A stretch of 64,000 nucleotides of DNA from Cohnella abietis (GCF_004295585.1 NZ_AP019400.1:1393501-1457500); one strand, 5' to 3'. Shown: positions 34,967 to 44,365, counted from the first letter of the stretch. Numbers and translations are program-made. Notes: generated by a model from the sequence alone, not told the origin.

Positions 34967-35143
34967 ATGAGTAGTATTAGTGCAGTAGGATCAGCAGCAA
35001 CGGGTTCTCTGAAGCAGCAGGTGGGTATTGCAGTATTAGCTAAAACCCTTGATTCTAACGAACAGCAAGGCCAACAGATCGCTCAACTGCTTCAACAAAG
35101 CGTTCAGCCTCATTTAGGCAGCAACATCGATATTAAAGTATAA
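34967..35143 (+). CDS. YjfB-family small putative motility protein
   Basis: The 58-residue product has the family pattern: LKQQVGIAVLAKTLDSNEQQ, a following helix with LLQQSVQPHLG, and the terminal NIDIKV. B. subtilis YjfB is a small protein in the sigma-D motility regulon, and the family is called putative motility protein. A strong GGAGGGAGGTGA precedes the ATG, so translation should be efficient. It lies 15 bases after the Big2 gene and before a strong terminator; the two are probably co-transcribed, which is an unusual partner. Confidence 0.85.
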   Translation: MSSISAVGSAATGSLKQQVGIAVLAKTLDSNEQQGQQIAQLLQQSVQPHLGSNIDIKV

Positions 35144-35159
35144 GATCATAAATTCACGT

Positions 35160-35198
35160 AAAAAGAGCCCCCTTGGAACAACGAGGGGGCTCTTTTTA
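35160..35198 (+). terminator. Strong rho-independent terminator
   Basis: AAAAAGAGCCCCCTTG and CGAGGGGGCTCTTTTT form a stem around AACAA with tails suited to both directions; it separates the YjfB gene from the convergent SGNH gene. Confidence 0.9.
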
Positions 35199-35231
35199 CG
35201 TGTTGAATGGGTATGCTAGTTATTATGAAGG

Positions 35232-36506
35232 TTACGAATTAATAAAGGCAGCGAGTAAGTTTTTACGGTACACAACCTGATAATCCAAACCAGAGCTAAT
35301 AACTGCAAGTGGTACATAAGTTTTCAGGTTTTTCCCTACCGTCTGAAAGTAAGCTGGGGTCGATATTGGCTGGCTTACACCATTAATCGTTATTGTTTTG
35401 GCACCAACCGTAATGGAAACTACCCGACCGTTTTTCGAGAATACCGCAGTTTTCGTTTTCTGCGTCCATTTCACTTCGGCTCCAACTGCATCCGCAACGT
35501 CTGTTAAGGCTAGGAAGGTTGTATTGTTAATCATAGTTGGCTTATTCGGAGGCTCTTTGCCGTTAATAATAATGGAAATAGGAACGCCAGAAGCTCTTGG
35601 TGCCGGCTTAAGGTACTGCTTCCATATCACTTCAGCGAAGGTCTGAGCAATGGATTCATATCCAGCTTGGCTAGGGTGCGTATCAAATTCTTCAACGACA
35701 TTAAAGTGAGTGAACTTTTTCTCGTTTTTCACGAACTTGGGAGAGACATGTGCGATCTTTAAAGGAATATCTTGTTTGTTAAGGTCTTCCGCAAGCGTGT
35801 CTAACCTGTTGGCAAGTGTGATTACAGCGTTAGATAGCTCGGAGTAATACGGAAGCGGTTCCCACAATGGAAGATACTGATCCGCGAGTACAATCTGAGC
35901 ATTAGGTGCAAGTAAGTGCAAACCTTTGATCACTTTATCCATACTTTCTGCATAATTATTCATTGTAATATTAAAATTATTCTCTATTGTTTGCTTTGCT
36001 GTATCACCTGTTAGGTCTTTAATCGCCTTGATAATCGGACTAAAATCATTCCCTCCGATGGTCAATACGACTAAGTTAGCTTGAGCAAGATCGGCAGCAA
36101 GCTCTGGTGTTTTCGCCCCAATGCTATCTGCTTGTTGAAGAACTTCTGCAGGTAATGTGGTTTCTCCCAAAAGGTCGGCTGAAGTGAGTTTTTTGGCGTC
36201 AGCGGCCCCCTTTAGCAGGGTACTGAGACCTGGTGCTGTTAATCCCATTACAGCATAGCTTGCAAGCTCAGAACGACCGTGGAATAAGGCTTGTTCATAT
36301 AATCGGTCTACATATCCATAGGGGATTGAGCCTGTTTTCATGCCTGGTTCATAACCAACACTGACCGAATCTCCAAGCGCTACAATACGGTAAACATCCT
36401 TGGTTTCTGTCTCTTTGGGTGCAGCTGAAGCTAAGGAAGCGATAGTCGTTAATACCATGATTGCGGAGAGAATTACGGTTAACGGTTTGCGTAAATTCAA
36501 TTGCAT
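35232..36506 (-). CDS. Secreted SGNH/GDSL hydrolase with copper-amine-oxidase-N-like stalk
   Basis: The 424-residue protein has a signal peptide (VILSAIMVLTTIASLASA), an SGNH-hydrolase domain with catalytic Ser47 in ALGDSVSVGYEPG, the glycine block (GRSELASYAVMG), the VLTIGGNDFSP block, and the Asp-His pair in DTHPSQAGYES, then a C-terminal stalk domain (INGKEPPNKPTMINNTTFLA, VGAEVKWTQKTKTAVFSKNG), as in copper amine oxidase N-terminal-like domains common in Paenibacillus secreted proteins. It is probably an extracellular esterase or deacetylase. AAGGAGG lies before the ATG at 36506; an upstream in-frame TTG has no such site. Confidence 0.88.
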   Translation of the reverse strand: MQLNLRKPLTVILSAIMVLTTIASLASAAPKETETKDVYRIVALGDSVSVGYEPGMKTGSIPYGYVDRLYEQALFHGRSELASYAVMGLTAPGLSTLLKGAADAKKLTSADLLGETTLPAEVLQQADSIGAKTPELAADLAQANLVVLTIGGNDFSPIIKAIKDLTGDTAKQTIENNFNITMNNYAESMDKVIKGLHLLAPNAQIVLADQYLPLWEPLPYYSELSNAVITLANRLDTLAEDLNKQDIPLKIAHVSPKFVKNEKKFTHFNVVEEFDTHPSQAGYESIAQTFAEVIWKQYLKPAPRASGVPISIIINGKEPPNKPTMINNTTFLALTDVADAVGAEVKWTQKTKTAVFSKNGRVVSITVGAKTITINGVSQPISTPAYFQTVGKNLKTYVPLAVISSGLDYQVVYRKNLLAAFINS

Positions 36507-36793
36507 AGTGAATGATTCCTCCTTAAATGATTTCTTCAATTAATTGTTGTCCTGAGAATAGCTTATCGGCTTCATAAAAATATTAAATTGCCATTCAACT
36601 CGCGGTGATGTTAAAATAATATAATAAGAAAATGAATATTTATGAATTATTACGACTAGCTACATCAACCTCCGAATCCCCAGCATTTCCCGAAGCATCC
36701 CTCCTATATGTTTATTCTAGGTCATTTGGGTCGGGATTTGAAGCTGTCATTGCTTAAATTTCTCAAACACTGCTTGTAGAAAGGTTGATATAT
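36507..36793. promoter_or_regulatory. Divergent intergenic region between SGNH hydrolase and gltB
   Basis: The region is AT-rich, with TAAAATAATATAATAAG near 36612-36630, and must hold promoters for both flanking genes. No clear GltC, TnrA or other known operator was recognised. Confidence 0.4.
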
Positions 36794-39700
36794 ATGATAG
36801 AGATGCGCAAAGGTCTACCTGTCAAACAGGGGATGTACGACCCACGTTTCGAGAAGGATGCATGCGGGATGGGTTTCGTCGCGCATATTAAAGGGCAGAA
36901 ATCCCATGAAATCGTTGAGCAGGCATTAACGCTACTGTTTAACATGGAGCATCGCGGCGGGCAAGGCAGCGAGCCTAACACGGGGGATGGAGCAGGAATA
37001 CTGCTGCAAATTCCACATCGTTTCTTTCAGAAAGAGGCGATTAAGCTTGGCTTTTCCCTACCTGATGAAGGCTTATATGCTGTAGGTATGGTGTTCCTTC
37101 CGCAAGAAGAAGCAGCGCGTCGCAACCATGAGGAAATATTTGAGGCTATTATTGTAGAAGAAGGCCAAACACTTCTGGGCTGGCGTACGGTTCCGACGAA
37201 TGACGATACATTGGGCGAATCCTCTAAGAAGGTGAAGCCGTTCGTTCGTCAAGCGTTTATTGCACGCTCTGAAGAATTGACCAGCGATATGGCATTCGAG
37301 CGCAAGCTTTACGTCATCCGCAAGCGTGCCGAGCAAGCGATTCGGTATTCTGGTATCGAAGGCGCGGACATGTTCTATTTTCCGAGCTTCTCGAGCAAAA
37401 AAATTGTATACAAGGGAATGCTGACGACCGAGCAGGTGGGGCATTTCTACGAGGAGCTACACAATCCAGAGCTGGAAACGGCTATGGCGCTTGTTCACTC
37501 GCGGTTTAGCACGAATACATTCCCAAGCTGGGAAAGAGCCCATCCGTTTAACTACTTGATTCACAATGGTGAGATCAACACCCTGCAGGGCAATGTGAAC
37601 TGGATGCGTGCACGTCAAACTCTGTTTAATTCAGAGCTGTTCGGAGATGACATTAATAAAGTTAAACCAGTAATCGCTCCGGATGGTTCCGACACGGCTA
37701 TGTTTGATAATACTTTTGAGTTCATGTATTTGTCTGGACGCTCCATGGCCCATGCGGCAATGATGATGGTTCCGGAGCCGTGGCAAAATGATGAGCATAT
37801 GGATGAGGAGAAAAGAGCCTTCTACGAATACCATGCTTGTTTGATGGAGCCTTGGGATGGACCAGCAGCAGTAGGGTTCACGGATGGTGTGCAAATCGGT
37901 GCTATCCTCGACCGTAACGGCTTGCGACCAGCTCGTTACTATGTAACGAAGGACGATCTAATTGTCCTCGCATCCGAAGCAGGTGTTGTGGATATTCCTG
38001 AAGAGGATATCGTTTTGAAGGATCGTCTGCGTCCAGGTCGTATTTTGTTAGTAGATACGAAGGAAGGTCGCATCATCTCTGATGAAGAAGTAAAGCGTTC
38101 AATCGTAACCGAGCATCCTTACCGCGAGTGGTTAGATGATCATTTGATCGATTTGGAAGATCTTCCTGATGCAGCAGAGCTACCTGAACCGGATCACGAT
38201 ACGGTTCAACAGCGTCAGCAGGCTTTCGGCTATACATTCGAGGATATTCGCAAAGTTATGGAGCCAATGGCGTTAACCGGTGTTGAGCCATTAGCATCTA
38301 TGGGGTATGACTCCCCTCTAGCTGTGCTTTCTGAGAAGCCGCAACGATTGTTCAACTATTTCAAACAATTATTCGCACAAGTAACGAATCCACCGATTGA
38401 TGCCATTCGTGAGGAAATTGTTACTTCAACTTATACAACAGTCGGACCTGAGCGTAATTTGCTCGATCCTGAGCCAGAAAGCTGCCGCCATATCCGTCTC
38501 TATACGCCTATTCTATCGAACGAGGAATTCGCGAAGCTGCGACATGTTCACCGTCCCGGCTTCAAATCCATTACTCTGCCGATCTTCTTCCAGGCCAAGG
38601 ACGGAGAAGCTGGCTTGCGTGAAGCTCTTCAGCTACTATGCACAGCTGCTGATCGCTTAATTTCTAAAGGCCATAATATTCTCATTCTGTCTGACAAAGG
38701 AACAGATGCTGAGAATGCGGCTATTCCTTCCTTGCTGGCTGTGTCGACGCTTCATCATCACTTAATTCGTCAAGGCACTCGGACAAAGGTAAGCATTCTG
38801 CTCGAATCTGGAGAGCCACGGGAAGTTCATCATTTCGCTCTGCTACTAGGTTATGGCGTAAGCGCGGTTAATCCGTACTTGGCTTTCGAGACACTTGATG
38901 ATCTTATTCGCGAAGGCATGATGCGAAATATTTCCCACGAGAAAGCTGTTAAGAATTTTATTAAAGCAGCTACCAAAGGCGTCGTTAAGGTGTTGTCCAA
39001 GATGGGGATTTCCACTATTCAATCTTATCGAGGTGCTCAAATTTTTGAAGCCGTCGGCTTGAATACAGAAGTCATTGATCAATACTTTACAGGAACAGCA
39101 TCTCGCATCGAGGGTGTGGGCTTTGACGTTATTACACAGGAAACTCTTGTCGCTCATCTTCGGGCATTTTCCACGCAGGAAGGTGCTAGCCCTGAGCTTG
39201 ATTCCGGTGGCGATTACCAGTGGCGTAAAGACGGGGAAGACCATCTCTTTAATCCGCAGACTATTCATACACTGCAGATGGCCACTCGTACTGGCAATTA
39301 CAATACGTACAAGAAATATTCTGCTCTCGTTCAAGGTGAATATGAACAAGTACGCACGTTGCGTTCCTTACTGAAATTTAACTCGAAACAGCCGTCTGTG
39401 CCGATTGAAGAAGTAGAGCCAATTGAGGAAATTTTCAAAAGGTTCAAAACCGGTGCGATGTCATTCGGCTCAATTAGCAAAGAAGCGCATGAATCATTGG
39501 CTATCGCAATGAATCGAATTGGAGGGAAGTCCAATTCCGGTGAAGGCGGAGAGGATTCTGCAAGATATATTCCAGATGCGAATGGGGATTCTCGTCGCAG
39601 CGCGATCAAGCAAGTAGCTTCTGGACGCTTCGGCGTAACTAGCTATTATCTCTCTAACGCAGAAGAGATACAGATCAAGATGGCACAGGGAGCTAAGCCT

Positions 39701-41398
39701 GGAGAAGGCGGCCAGCTGATGGGACGCAAGGTGTATCCGTGGGTAGCTGAGGTTAGGGGAACGACACCAGGTGTTGGTCTGATTTCACCTCCTCCGCATC
39801 ACGACATCTACTCAATCGAGGATCTAGCTGAGCTTATTCACGATCTGAAGAATGCTAATCCGCGTGCGCGTATTAACGTTAAGCTTGTATCAGAGGTTGG
39901 TGTCGGAACGATTGCAGCCGGCGTTGCCAAAGGTCGTGCCGATGTTATCCTTGTCAGTGGATATGATGGCGGAACAGGAGCTTCTCCAATAGGCTCGATC
40001 CGGCATGCGGGTTTACCTTGGGAGCTAGGTCTTGCGGAGACGCATCAGACTCTCATTCTTAACAACTTGCGTGATCGTGTAGTCGTGGAAACCGACGGTA
40101 AAATGATGACAGGACGAGACATTGCTATTGCGGCATTGCTCGGTGCTGAGGAGTTTGGCTTTTCAACGGCTCCACTTGTTGTTCTGGGCTGCATTATGAT
40201 GCGGGTTTGTCAGTTGGATACTTGTCCGGTTGGCGTTGCCACGCAAAATCCTGAGCTTCGCAAGAAGTTCATGGGTGATCCAGATCATGCCGTTAACTTC
40301 ATGAAGTTCGTGGCGCAGGAGCTCCGTGAGATTATGGCAGAGCTTGGCTTCCGCACTGTGCAAGAGATGGTCGGACGCGTTGATCGTCTAGACACGAATA
40401 ATGCGGTCAGTCACTACAAAACGCAGGGAATCGATTTGACTCCGCTGCTTCATATGCCAGAGCTGCCTGAAGGCTCGTTCCGTTATAATGCCAAAGGCCA
40501 GAATCATTTGCTCGAGGAATCGCTTGATATGCAATCCTTGCTTGAAGCGGCTGCCCCAGCTCTTGAAAGCAAGCAGCAGGTAAAAGCTGTGTTTCCGATT
40601 AAGAACACAAATCGTGTTGTCGGAACGATTGTCGGTGCTGAGGTGACGAACCGTTACGGTAAGGATGGCTTGCCTGCAGACACGATACAATTCCATTTTG
40701 TCGGAACCGCTGGACAAAGCTTCGGAGCGTTCATTCCTAAAGGAATGACCTTAACGCTTGAAGGTGATTCTAACGACTATGTGGGCAAAGGGCTGTCAGG
40801 TGGTAAAATTGCTATCTATCCATCAGTAAAATCTTCATTTAAGGCTGAGGATAACGTCATTATTGGTAATACGGCGCTTTACGGAGCGACAAGCGGCGAA
40901 GCCTATATTCGCGGTGCAGCGGGTGAAAGGTTTGCAGTTCGTAATAGTGGTGCCAATGTTGTTGTTGAAGGCGTGGGCGATCACGGCTGCGAATATATGA
41001 CTGGCGGTCGCGTTGTAGTATTAGGCAAAACTGGGCGGAATTTCGCTGCAGGGATGTCCGGAGGTATTTCCTACGTCATCGACTGGGATGGGGAATTCGT
41101 TAATCGCTGTAACTTCGAGATGGTTGGTTTGGAGCGTCTGGAGGAAGAAGCGGAGATTTCGGAAGTTCACGGACTGATCCAAAACCATGTTCAATATACG
41201 AATAGTGATCTTGGACGTCTGGTGCTAGCGGATTGGAACAACATGGTAAAGAAATTTGTGAAAATCATTCCTAAGGATTACAAACGGATGATGGAGCAGA
41301 TTGCTAAAGTTCAAGCGCAAGGTCTTAGTGGAGAAAAAGCGCTGCTTGCTGCTTTCGAAGCCAACATGCGCGATTTATCCCGTGCTGGTGGCAACTAA
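36794..41398 (+). CDS. gltB: Glutamate synthase (GOGAT) large subunit
   Basis: The 1534-residue protein makes glutamate from glutamine and 2-oxoglutarate. Its domains are in the usual order: N-terminal glutamine amidotransferase with the processed catalytic Cys24 ([10 protein letters not shown]), [10 protein letters not shown] and [10 protein letters not shown] motifs; central domain; FMN-binding synthase domain ([27 protein letters not shown]) with the iron-sulfur cysteines in [20 protein letters not shown]; and the C-terminal beta-helix ([31 protein letters not shown]). The ATG at 36794 is ten bases after AAAGG. No gltD lies next to it here, so the small subunit must be elsewhere or the enzyme is ferredoxin-type. 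Confidence 0.97.
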   Translation: MIEMRKGLPVKQGMYDPRFEKDACGMGFVAHIKGQKSHEIVEQALTLLFNMEHRGGQGSEPNTGDGAGILLQIPHRFFQKEAIKLGFSLPDEGLYAVGMVFLPQEEAARRNHEEIFEAIIVEEGQTLLGWRTVPTNDDTLGESSKKVKPFVRQAFIARSEELTSDMAFERKLYVIRKRAEQAIRYSGIEGADMFYFPSFSSKKIVYKGMLTTEQVGHFYEELHNPELETAMALVHSRFSTNTFPSWERAHPFNYLIHNGEINTLQGNVNWMRARQTLFNSELFGDDINKVKPVIAPDGSDTAMFDNTFEFMYLSGRSMAHAAMMMVPEPWQNDEHMDEEKRAFYEYHACLMEPWDGPAAVGFTDGVQIGAILDRNGLRPARYYVTKDDLIVLASEAGVVDIPEEDIVLKDRLRPGRILLVDTKEGRIISDEEVKRSIVTEHPYREWLDDHLIDLEDLPDAAELPEPDHDTVQQRQQAFGYTFEDIRKVMEPMALTGVEPLASMGYDSPLAVLSEKPQRLFNYFKQLFAQVTNPPIDAIREEIVTSTYTTVGPERNLLDPEPESCRHIRLYTPILSNEEFAKLRHVHRPGFKSITLPIFFQAKDGEAGLREALQLLCTAADRLISKGHNILILSDKGTDAENAAIPSLLAVSTLHHHLIRQGTRTKVSILLESGEPREVHHFALLLGYGVSAVNPYLAFETLDDLIREGMMRNISHEKAVKNFIKAATKGVVKVLSKMGISTIQSYRGAQIFEAVGLNTEVIDQYFTGTASRIEGVGFDVITQETLVAHLRAFSTQEGASPELDSGGDYQWRKDGEDHLFNPQTIHTLQMATRTGNYNTYKKYSALVQGEYEQVRTLRSLLKFNSKQPSVPIEEVEPIEEIFKRFKTGAMSFGSISKEAHESLAIAMNRIGGKSNSGEGGEDSARYIPDANGDSRRSAIKQVASGRFGVTSYYLSNAEEIQIKMAQGAKPGEGGQLMGRKVYPWVAEVRGTTPGVGLISPPPHHDIYSIEDLAELIHDLKNANPRARINVKLVSEVGVGTIAAGVAKGRADVILVSGYDGGTGASPIGSIRHAGLPWELGLAETHQTLILNNLRDRVVVETDGKMMTGRDIAIAALLGAEEFGFSTAPLVVLGCIMMRVCQLDTCPVGVATQNPELRKKFMGDPDHAVNFMKFVAQELREIMAELGFRTVQEMVGRVDRLDTNNAVSHYKTQGIDLTPLLHMPELPEGSFRYNAKGQNHLLEESLDMQSLLEAAAPALESKQQVKAVFPIKNTNRVVGTIVGAEVTNRYGKDGLPADTIQFHFVGTAGQSFGAFIPKGMTLTLEGDSNDYVGKGLSGGKIAIYPSVKSSFKAEDNVIIGNTALYGATSGEAYIRGAAGERFAVRNSGANVVVEGVGDHGCEYMTGGRVVVLGKTGRNFAAGMSGGISYVIDWDGEFVNRCNFEMVGLERLEEEAEISEVHGLIQNHVQYTNSDLGRLVLADWNNMVKKFVKIIPKDYKRMMEQIAKVQAQGLSGEKALLAAFEANMRDLSRAGGN

Positions 41399-41420
41399 GC
41401 CGAACCATAATTAAAGAAGA

Positions 41421-41466
41421 GAACGCCGATAGATGTGCTTTTGAGCACTTCTGTCGGCGTTTTTTG
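41421..41466 (+). terminator. Rho-independent terminator of gltB
   Basis: AACGCCGATAGATGTGC and GCACTTCTGTCGGCGTT form a long stem around TTTTGA, followed by TTTT. Confidence 0.88.
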
Positions 41467-41557
41467 AGCTGCAGACGCTTATTACTCTTCTTTTTCTTGC
41501 GGTAAAAGGATAGAAAGACAGCATTCGACTATTTTATAAGTAAATCTATTAAAATTC

Positions 41558-41586
41558 TTCCAAAATGGTAAAAATAGGTGTAAAAT
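41558..41586 (+). promoter_or_regulatory. Candidate promoter of the agr-like operon
   Basis: A weak -35 TTCCAA (41558-41563) is 17 bases from TAAAAT (41581-41586), which has an extended TG. Imperfect direct repeats (ATGGTAAAAA and AGGTGTAAAA, about 11-12 bases apart) overlap it. A poor -35 with direct repeats would suit activation by a LytTR protein, but no clear LytTR consensus was found. Confidence 0.4.
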
Positions 41587-41622
41587 GAAAGCGACTACAT
41601 ATAGAGTTACAGGGGGAACAGC

Positions 41623-42285
41623 ATGTACCAATTCCTGATGGACATCTCGGTAAACATGTATGAGGTTATTGCTATGTTCGCGATAATGTTGGCTTCATTC
41701 CGTTTCTCTTTGATTGGAAATTTGAAATATGCTTTTATAGCTGCAATTGTAATGGCTCAGACTTCCTATCTACTCCGTTTTGTGTTTAACGAGGACAGCA
41801 TAACTCCCTTGTTCATGTTGCTATGGTTCATTATCTTCTTGTGGCTACTCTTCCGTATACATCCTTTCTATGCTTTGTTGATGACCGTAACAGGTTATCT
41901 AAGCTACCTCATTGTCCAATCTTTTATATTGCTAGTATTGCAATTGAGCTTAGATATGCAAGATATTGTTTCTTCATTCCTAAATGCCAAGCTTATTCAG
42001 ATCGCGGGATCAACGGTTACATTGGGAATAGCATATTGGCTGCTGCAAAGAAGAATTGGTTTTTCATTTGTCCCGGATCGATCCGATATTAAAGTAGATT
42101 TTAGTGGCTTAAATCTTATATTGCTTGCGGTCTCTCTTGTAGCCTGCTTGTTTATTACTGGTGGAGTCTATTTGTTTGTTAATCTCAACTTCTTGTATAG
42201 CACACTTAGTATCATCTGTTTACTTTGCGTAATCTCTATATTGCTTATCCTGAAGTTTGCTTTCAAGAAGGAGATGATATCATGA
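41623..42285 (+). CDS. Polytopic membrane protein, kinase-less AgrC-like receptor candidate
   Basis: The 220-residue protein is almost entirely hydrophobic, with six or seven predicted membrane segments (about residues 12-27, 35-51, 60-76, 80-108, 125-145, 162-190, 195-212). Size and topology match the sensor half of AgrC, but the frame stops right after the last segment (KFAFKKEMIS) and no histidine-kinase domain follows. Its stop overlaps the agrB start by four bases (ATGA), so they are translationally coupled. A membrane partner that holds the LytTR regulator in check, as in streptococcal LytTR regulatory systems, is a plausible role. I recognise no specific family by motif. Confidence 0.65.
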   Translation: MYQFLMDISVNMYEVIAMFAIMLASFRFSLIGNLKYAFIAAIVMAQTSYLLRFVFNEDSITPLFMLLWFIIFLWLLFRIHPFYALLMTVTGYLSYLIVQSFILLVLQLSLDMQDIVSSFLNAKLIQIAGSTVTLGIAYWLLQRRIGFSFVPDRSDIKVDFSGLNLILLAVSLVACLFITGGVYLFVNLNFLYSTLSIICLLCVISILLILKFAFKKEMIS

Positions 42286-42812
42286 TAGAATCGCTTTCCG
42301 AGCGCATAAGTGGCTATGTTTACCGCAATAATGACCGTCAGCATGTTAATGAAGATGTTATGAAATATGCACTAATCTCCATTATGACGAACATATGCAC
42401 TATAGTACTTAGCTTAAGTGTCGGGCTTATTCTTGGTATGTTTAAAGAAACTTGCATCACTCTAGTTGTGACTGCTGCGCTGAGGCTATTGGCTGGAGGT
42501 CATCACGTAAGCTCTCCGTTACTCTGTGTTATTCTTTCCGCTGCAGTTGTAGCTGTTGTTCCTTTTATTCCGTTAGCCCTGCCCTTGATTTATGCTTTTA
42601 CCGTCATTAGCGTGCTTCTGATATGGAAATTCGCGCCGATGGGCTTTAAGAACAATACTAATATTTCTGATAGATCATTAAATATTATGAAAATTGTTGC
42701 TATGGCACTCGTTCTTTCGAATTTTTTCTTTCAATCGGAAATGCTGGCTGTTTCGTGGATGATCGTATCGCTTACGTTAATCCATTTCAAAGGAGGTGAA
42801 ACTCATGAATAA
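42282..42812 (+). CDS. agrB: AgrB-like cyclic-peptide maturation and export protease
   Basis: AgrB proteins are membrane cysteine proteases that cut AgrD and form the thiolactone or lactone ring. The 176-residue product has the family layout: an amphipathic N-terminus (ESLSERISGYVYRNN), several membrane segments, and the catalytic pair His75 and Cys82 in LRLLAGGHHVSSPLLC, seven residues apart as in Staphylococcus aureus AgrB. The ATG at 42282 (AAGGAGATGATATC upstream) overlaps the previous stop by four bases and the agrD start lies eight bases inside its 3' end, so the three genes are tightly coupled. Confidence 0.92.
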   Translation: MIESLSERISGYVYRNNDRQHVNEDVMKYALISIMTNICTIVLSLSVGLILGMFKETCITLVVTAALRLLAGGHHVSSPLLCVILSAAVVAVVPFIPLALPLIYAFTVISVLLIWKFAPMGFKNNTNISDRSLNIMKIVAMALVLSNFFFQSEMLAVSWMIVSLTLIHFKGGETHE

Positions 42813-42933
42813 AAGATTTGCAGGCGTATTAGCAACAGCACTTGGAATGGCTGCTGTATTGTTCGTAACGACTGCTTGTGCAGGATTTGTTGGTCATCGT
42901 CCTACCGCACCAGCAGAGCTATTAAAAAAATAA
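42805..42933 (+). CDS. agrD: AgrD-like cyclic lactone autoinducer precursor
   Basis: A 42-residue peptide with the three AgrD parts: an amphipathic or hydrophobic leader (residues 1-22, MNKRFAGVLATALGMAAVLF onward), a core with a single Cys25, and an acidic-motif tail ending APAELLKK, comparable to the VPKEL tail of staphylococcal AgrD. By analogy the ring would span Cys25 to Val29 (CAGFV), with an exocyclic tail from the residues before it. AAAGGAGGTGA, a near-perfect ribosome site, precedes the ATG, as expected for a highly made signal. The gene overlaps agrB by eight bases. Ring size and the N-terminal cut are inferred. Confidence 0.88.
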   Translation: MNKRFAGVLATALGMAAVLFVTTACAGFVGHRPTAPAELLKK

Positions 42934-42941
42934 GTCCTGCG

Positions 42942-42968
42942 CGGCTGCCCGGGAGATCCGGGTAGCCG
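42942..42968 (+). other. Strong hairpin between agrD and the LytTR gene
   Basis: CGGCTGCCCGG and CCGGGTAGCCG form an eleven-pair stem around GAGAT. No U-run follows, so it is more likely an mRNA-stability or processing element than a terminator. Confidence 0.65.
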
Positions 42969-43003
42969 TCAACAGCATGGAAAAACCATATGGAGTGGAA
43001 GAT

Positions 43004-43369
43004 ATGCATCAACCCGTCACAAGGGATCGGAACAACGAAAGTGAAGTCATCATGATGGATATGGCAGAAGTACTTTATATCCAGACAGAAGATGGAGCAG
43101 TCGTATTTCACACATCCAGCGGTCGGGTGTATCCACTCGTTCCATCTCTCAGCATGTACTCGAAGCACATCGAGGCACTAGGCTTTTACAAGCTTGATCG
43201 GACAAATTTAGTGAACATGCGCAAGCTTAAAGATTTCGATGAAAAGCGGGGTTTAGTCTATTTTGACGAAACCTCCTCAGCAGATAGACAAAGTGCTATT
43301 GTAGCCTTCATGAATATTGGAAAGCTTAAGGATTTGATTACATCCTGGATAGAACGTAATCTTAAATGA
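43004..43369 (+). CDS. Stand-alone LytTR DNA-binding regulator
   Basis: The 121-residue protein is essentially one LytTR domain: MDMAEVLYIQTEDGAVVFHT, SGRVYPLVPSLSMY, then LGFYKLDRTNLVNMRKLKDF and a C-terminal helix (NIGKLKDLITSWIERNL). There is no receiver domain, so classical phosphorylation by an AgrC kinase is not possible on this protein. The ATG at 43004 has GGAGTGG eight bases upstream; the in-frame ATG at 42977 has none. It is the only regulator in the operon and probably activates the operon or nearby targets when the peptide signal is sensed. Confidence 0.88.
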   Translation: MHQPVTRDRNNESEVIMMDMAEVLYIQTEDGAVVFHTSSGRVYPLVPSLSMYSKHIEALGFYKLDRTNLVNMRKLKDFDEKRGLVYFDETSSADRQSAIVAFMNIGKLKDLITSWIERNLK

Positions 43370-43463
43370 GTAGGCCCAGCTTTATGGACTTACTTATTTG
43401 TTGATTACTTAGATAAATATTAAATTGCTAGGAAGGAAATTGATAATCAGCCGTATTCGTGTA

Positions 43464-43478
43464 AAAGGGGCCCTTTTC
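43464..43478. promoter_or_regulatory. Perfect palindrome AAAAGGGGCCCTTTT
   Basis: Seven-base arms around one G lie between the LytTR gene and the following small gene, inside a wider inverted repeat (CCGTATT near 43451 and AATACGG near 43499). It could be an operator or a small hairpin. Confidence 0.4.
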
Positions 43479-43620
43479 GACAAAACTTCTGAATAAAAAA
43501 TACGGTATGGCCTACATCGCTCGACACCCTCCGCAAGCCCTATGACCTATACTTCTATTAGTGATCCATTACTAGAAGCATAGAGAGGGTTTGAAAGCGG
43601 AGATGGAGAGGGATATACCG

Positions 43621-43740
43621 ATGGGAATGAATGTTGAAAAGCAACCGTTGGAAATTGACATCCGCAGAATTCTAGAGCAACTTGGTATTCAGAAAGAAAA
43701 GTGGCCCGAGGAATACAAAAACCCGATTCAACAGTCATGA
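43621..43740 (+). CDS. Small hypothetical protein, 39 residues
   Basis: The frame encodes MGMNVEKQPLEIDIRRILEQ, a following LGIQKEKWPEEYKNP, and ends QQS. GAGAGGG lies about eight bases upstream; an in-frame ATG at 43603 is an alternative. It is hydrophilic, with one probable helix, no signal peptide and no membrane segment. It lies between the LytTR gene and a bidirectional terminator, preceded by an imperfect dyad (43551-43578). I do not recognise a family; it could be a target or accessory of the neighbouring signalling operon. Confidence 0.5.
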   Translation: MGMNVEKQPLEIDIRRILEQLGIQKEKWPEEYKNPIQQS

Positions 43741-43771
43741 TATATATAAAACATACATAGGGATAGGTATA

Positions 43772-43820
43772 CAAAACCTCATGGAAAGAATGCTTCTGCA
43801 TTCTCTCCATGAGGTTTTAT
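43772..43820. terminator. Bidirectional terminator between the small gene and the XRE gene
   Basis: AAAACCTCATGGA with GAATGC and GCATTC with TCCATGAGGTTTT form a long stem with A and T tails on both sides. Confidence 0.88.
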
Positions 43821-43829
43821 TTGCAATCA

Positions 43830-44204
43830 TTAGCTGTTGCTCATATTACGCTCTGCACGAACAAAGGCAATGAAACGACGTGCTTCCTCAGCAGTAAGCT
43901 TGCGTCCATCGATTGTGAGTGCGAAACGTTCTAGTAATTCCACATCTGCTAATTCGAGCTCGTCTGTAAACTGACGAACTTCAGGATCTAATGTGACTGA
44001 AGACTGATGGGTTCTTCCAACCAGATAATCTAAGGAAACTTGGAATAAGTCCGCTACTTTACCTAAAGTTTCCGTATCGGGTTCTCTACGGTTTTTCTCA
44101 TAGTGGGATAACGCCGCACGTGAGATACCAAGGGAAGTAGCTAGCTCTTCTTGAGTTAAACCGCGCTGGTCTCTTAGAAAGGCGAGACGACTGCCGATAT
44201 TCAT
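43830..44204 (-). CDS. XRE-family regulator
   Basis: The 124-residue protein has an N-terminal HTH ([38 protein letters not shown], residues about 2-60) and a C-terminal helical part ([20 protein letters not shown], then [19 protein letters not shown]). The ATG at 44204 is preceded by GGAGGG; the longer frame runs back through the operator. A perfect inverted repeat of 13-base arms lies 58-86 bases upstream and related 15-bp palindromes occur in the promoters of the divergent PilZ gene and of several polysaccharide genes. It is therefore a candidate master repressor of the surface-polysaccharide region, in the manner of SinR, but not clearly SinR itself. Confidence 0.88.
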   Translation of the reverse strand: MNIGSRLAFLRDQRGLTQEELATSLGISRAALSHYEKNRREPDTETLGKVADLFQVSLDYLVGRTHQSSVTLDPEVRQFTDELELADVELLERFALTIDGRKLTAEEARRFIAFVRAERNMSNS

Positions 44205-44261
44205 TAGATCCCTCCGATGATAGTCTTTAATTTCATCATAATATTTATAGTAAACAAATGC

Positions 44262-44290
44262 ATTATTTGCGACAAAATGTCGCAAATAAT
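44262..44290. promoter_or_regulatory. Perfect 29-bp inverted repeat, probable XRE autoregulatory operator
   Basis: ATTATTTGCGACA, three A residues, then TGTCGCAAATAAT: 13-base perfect arms. Its core GCGACAAAATGTCGC shares G--ACAAAATGT--C with the 15-bp palindromes at 44373, 44410, 48158, 48209, 48963 and 48996. Confidence 0.8.
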
Positions 44291-44365
44291 TGTATGATAT
44301 ATTATTGTCCATTGTCCAGCATAACTAAACCTATCAATGAAATAAACACATAAGCAATAACAGTA

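Noticed and set aside
42977..43003. Upstream ATG for the LytTR gene
   Set aside because: It has no ribosome site, whereas GGAGTGG stands eight bases before the ATG at 43004.
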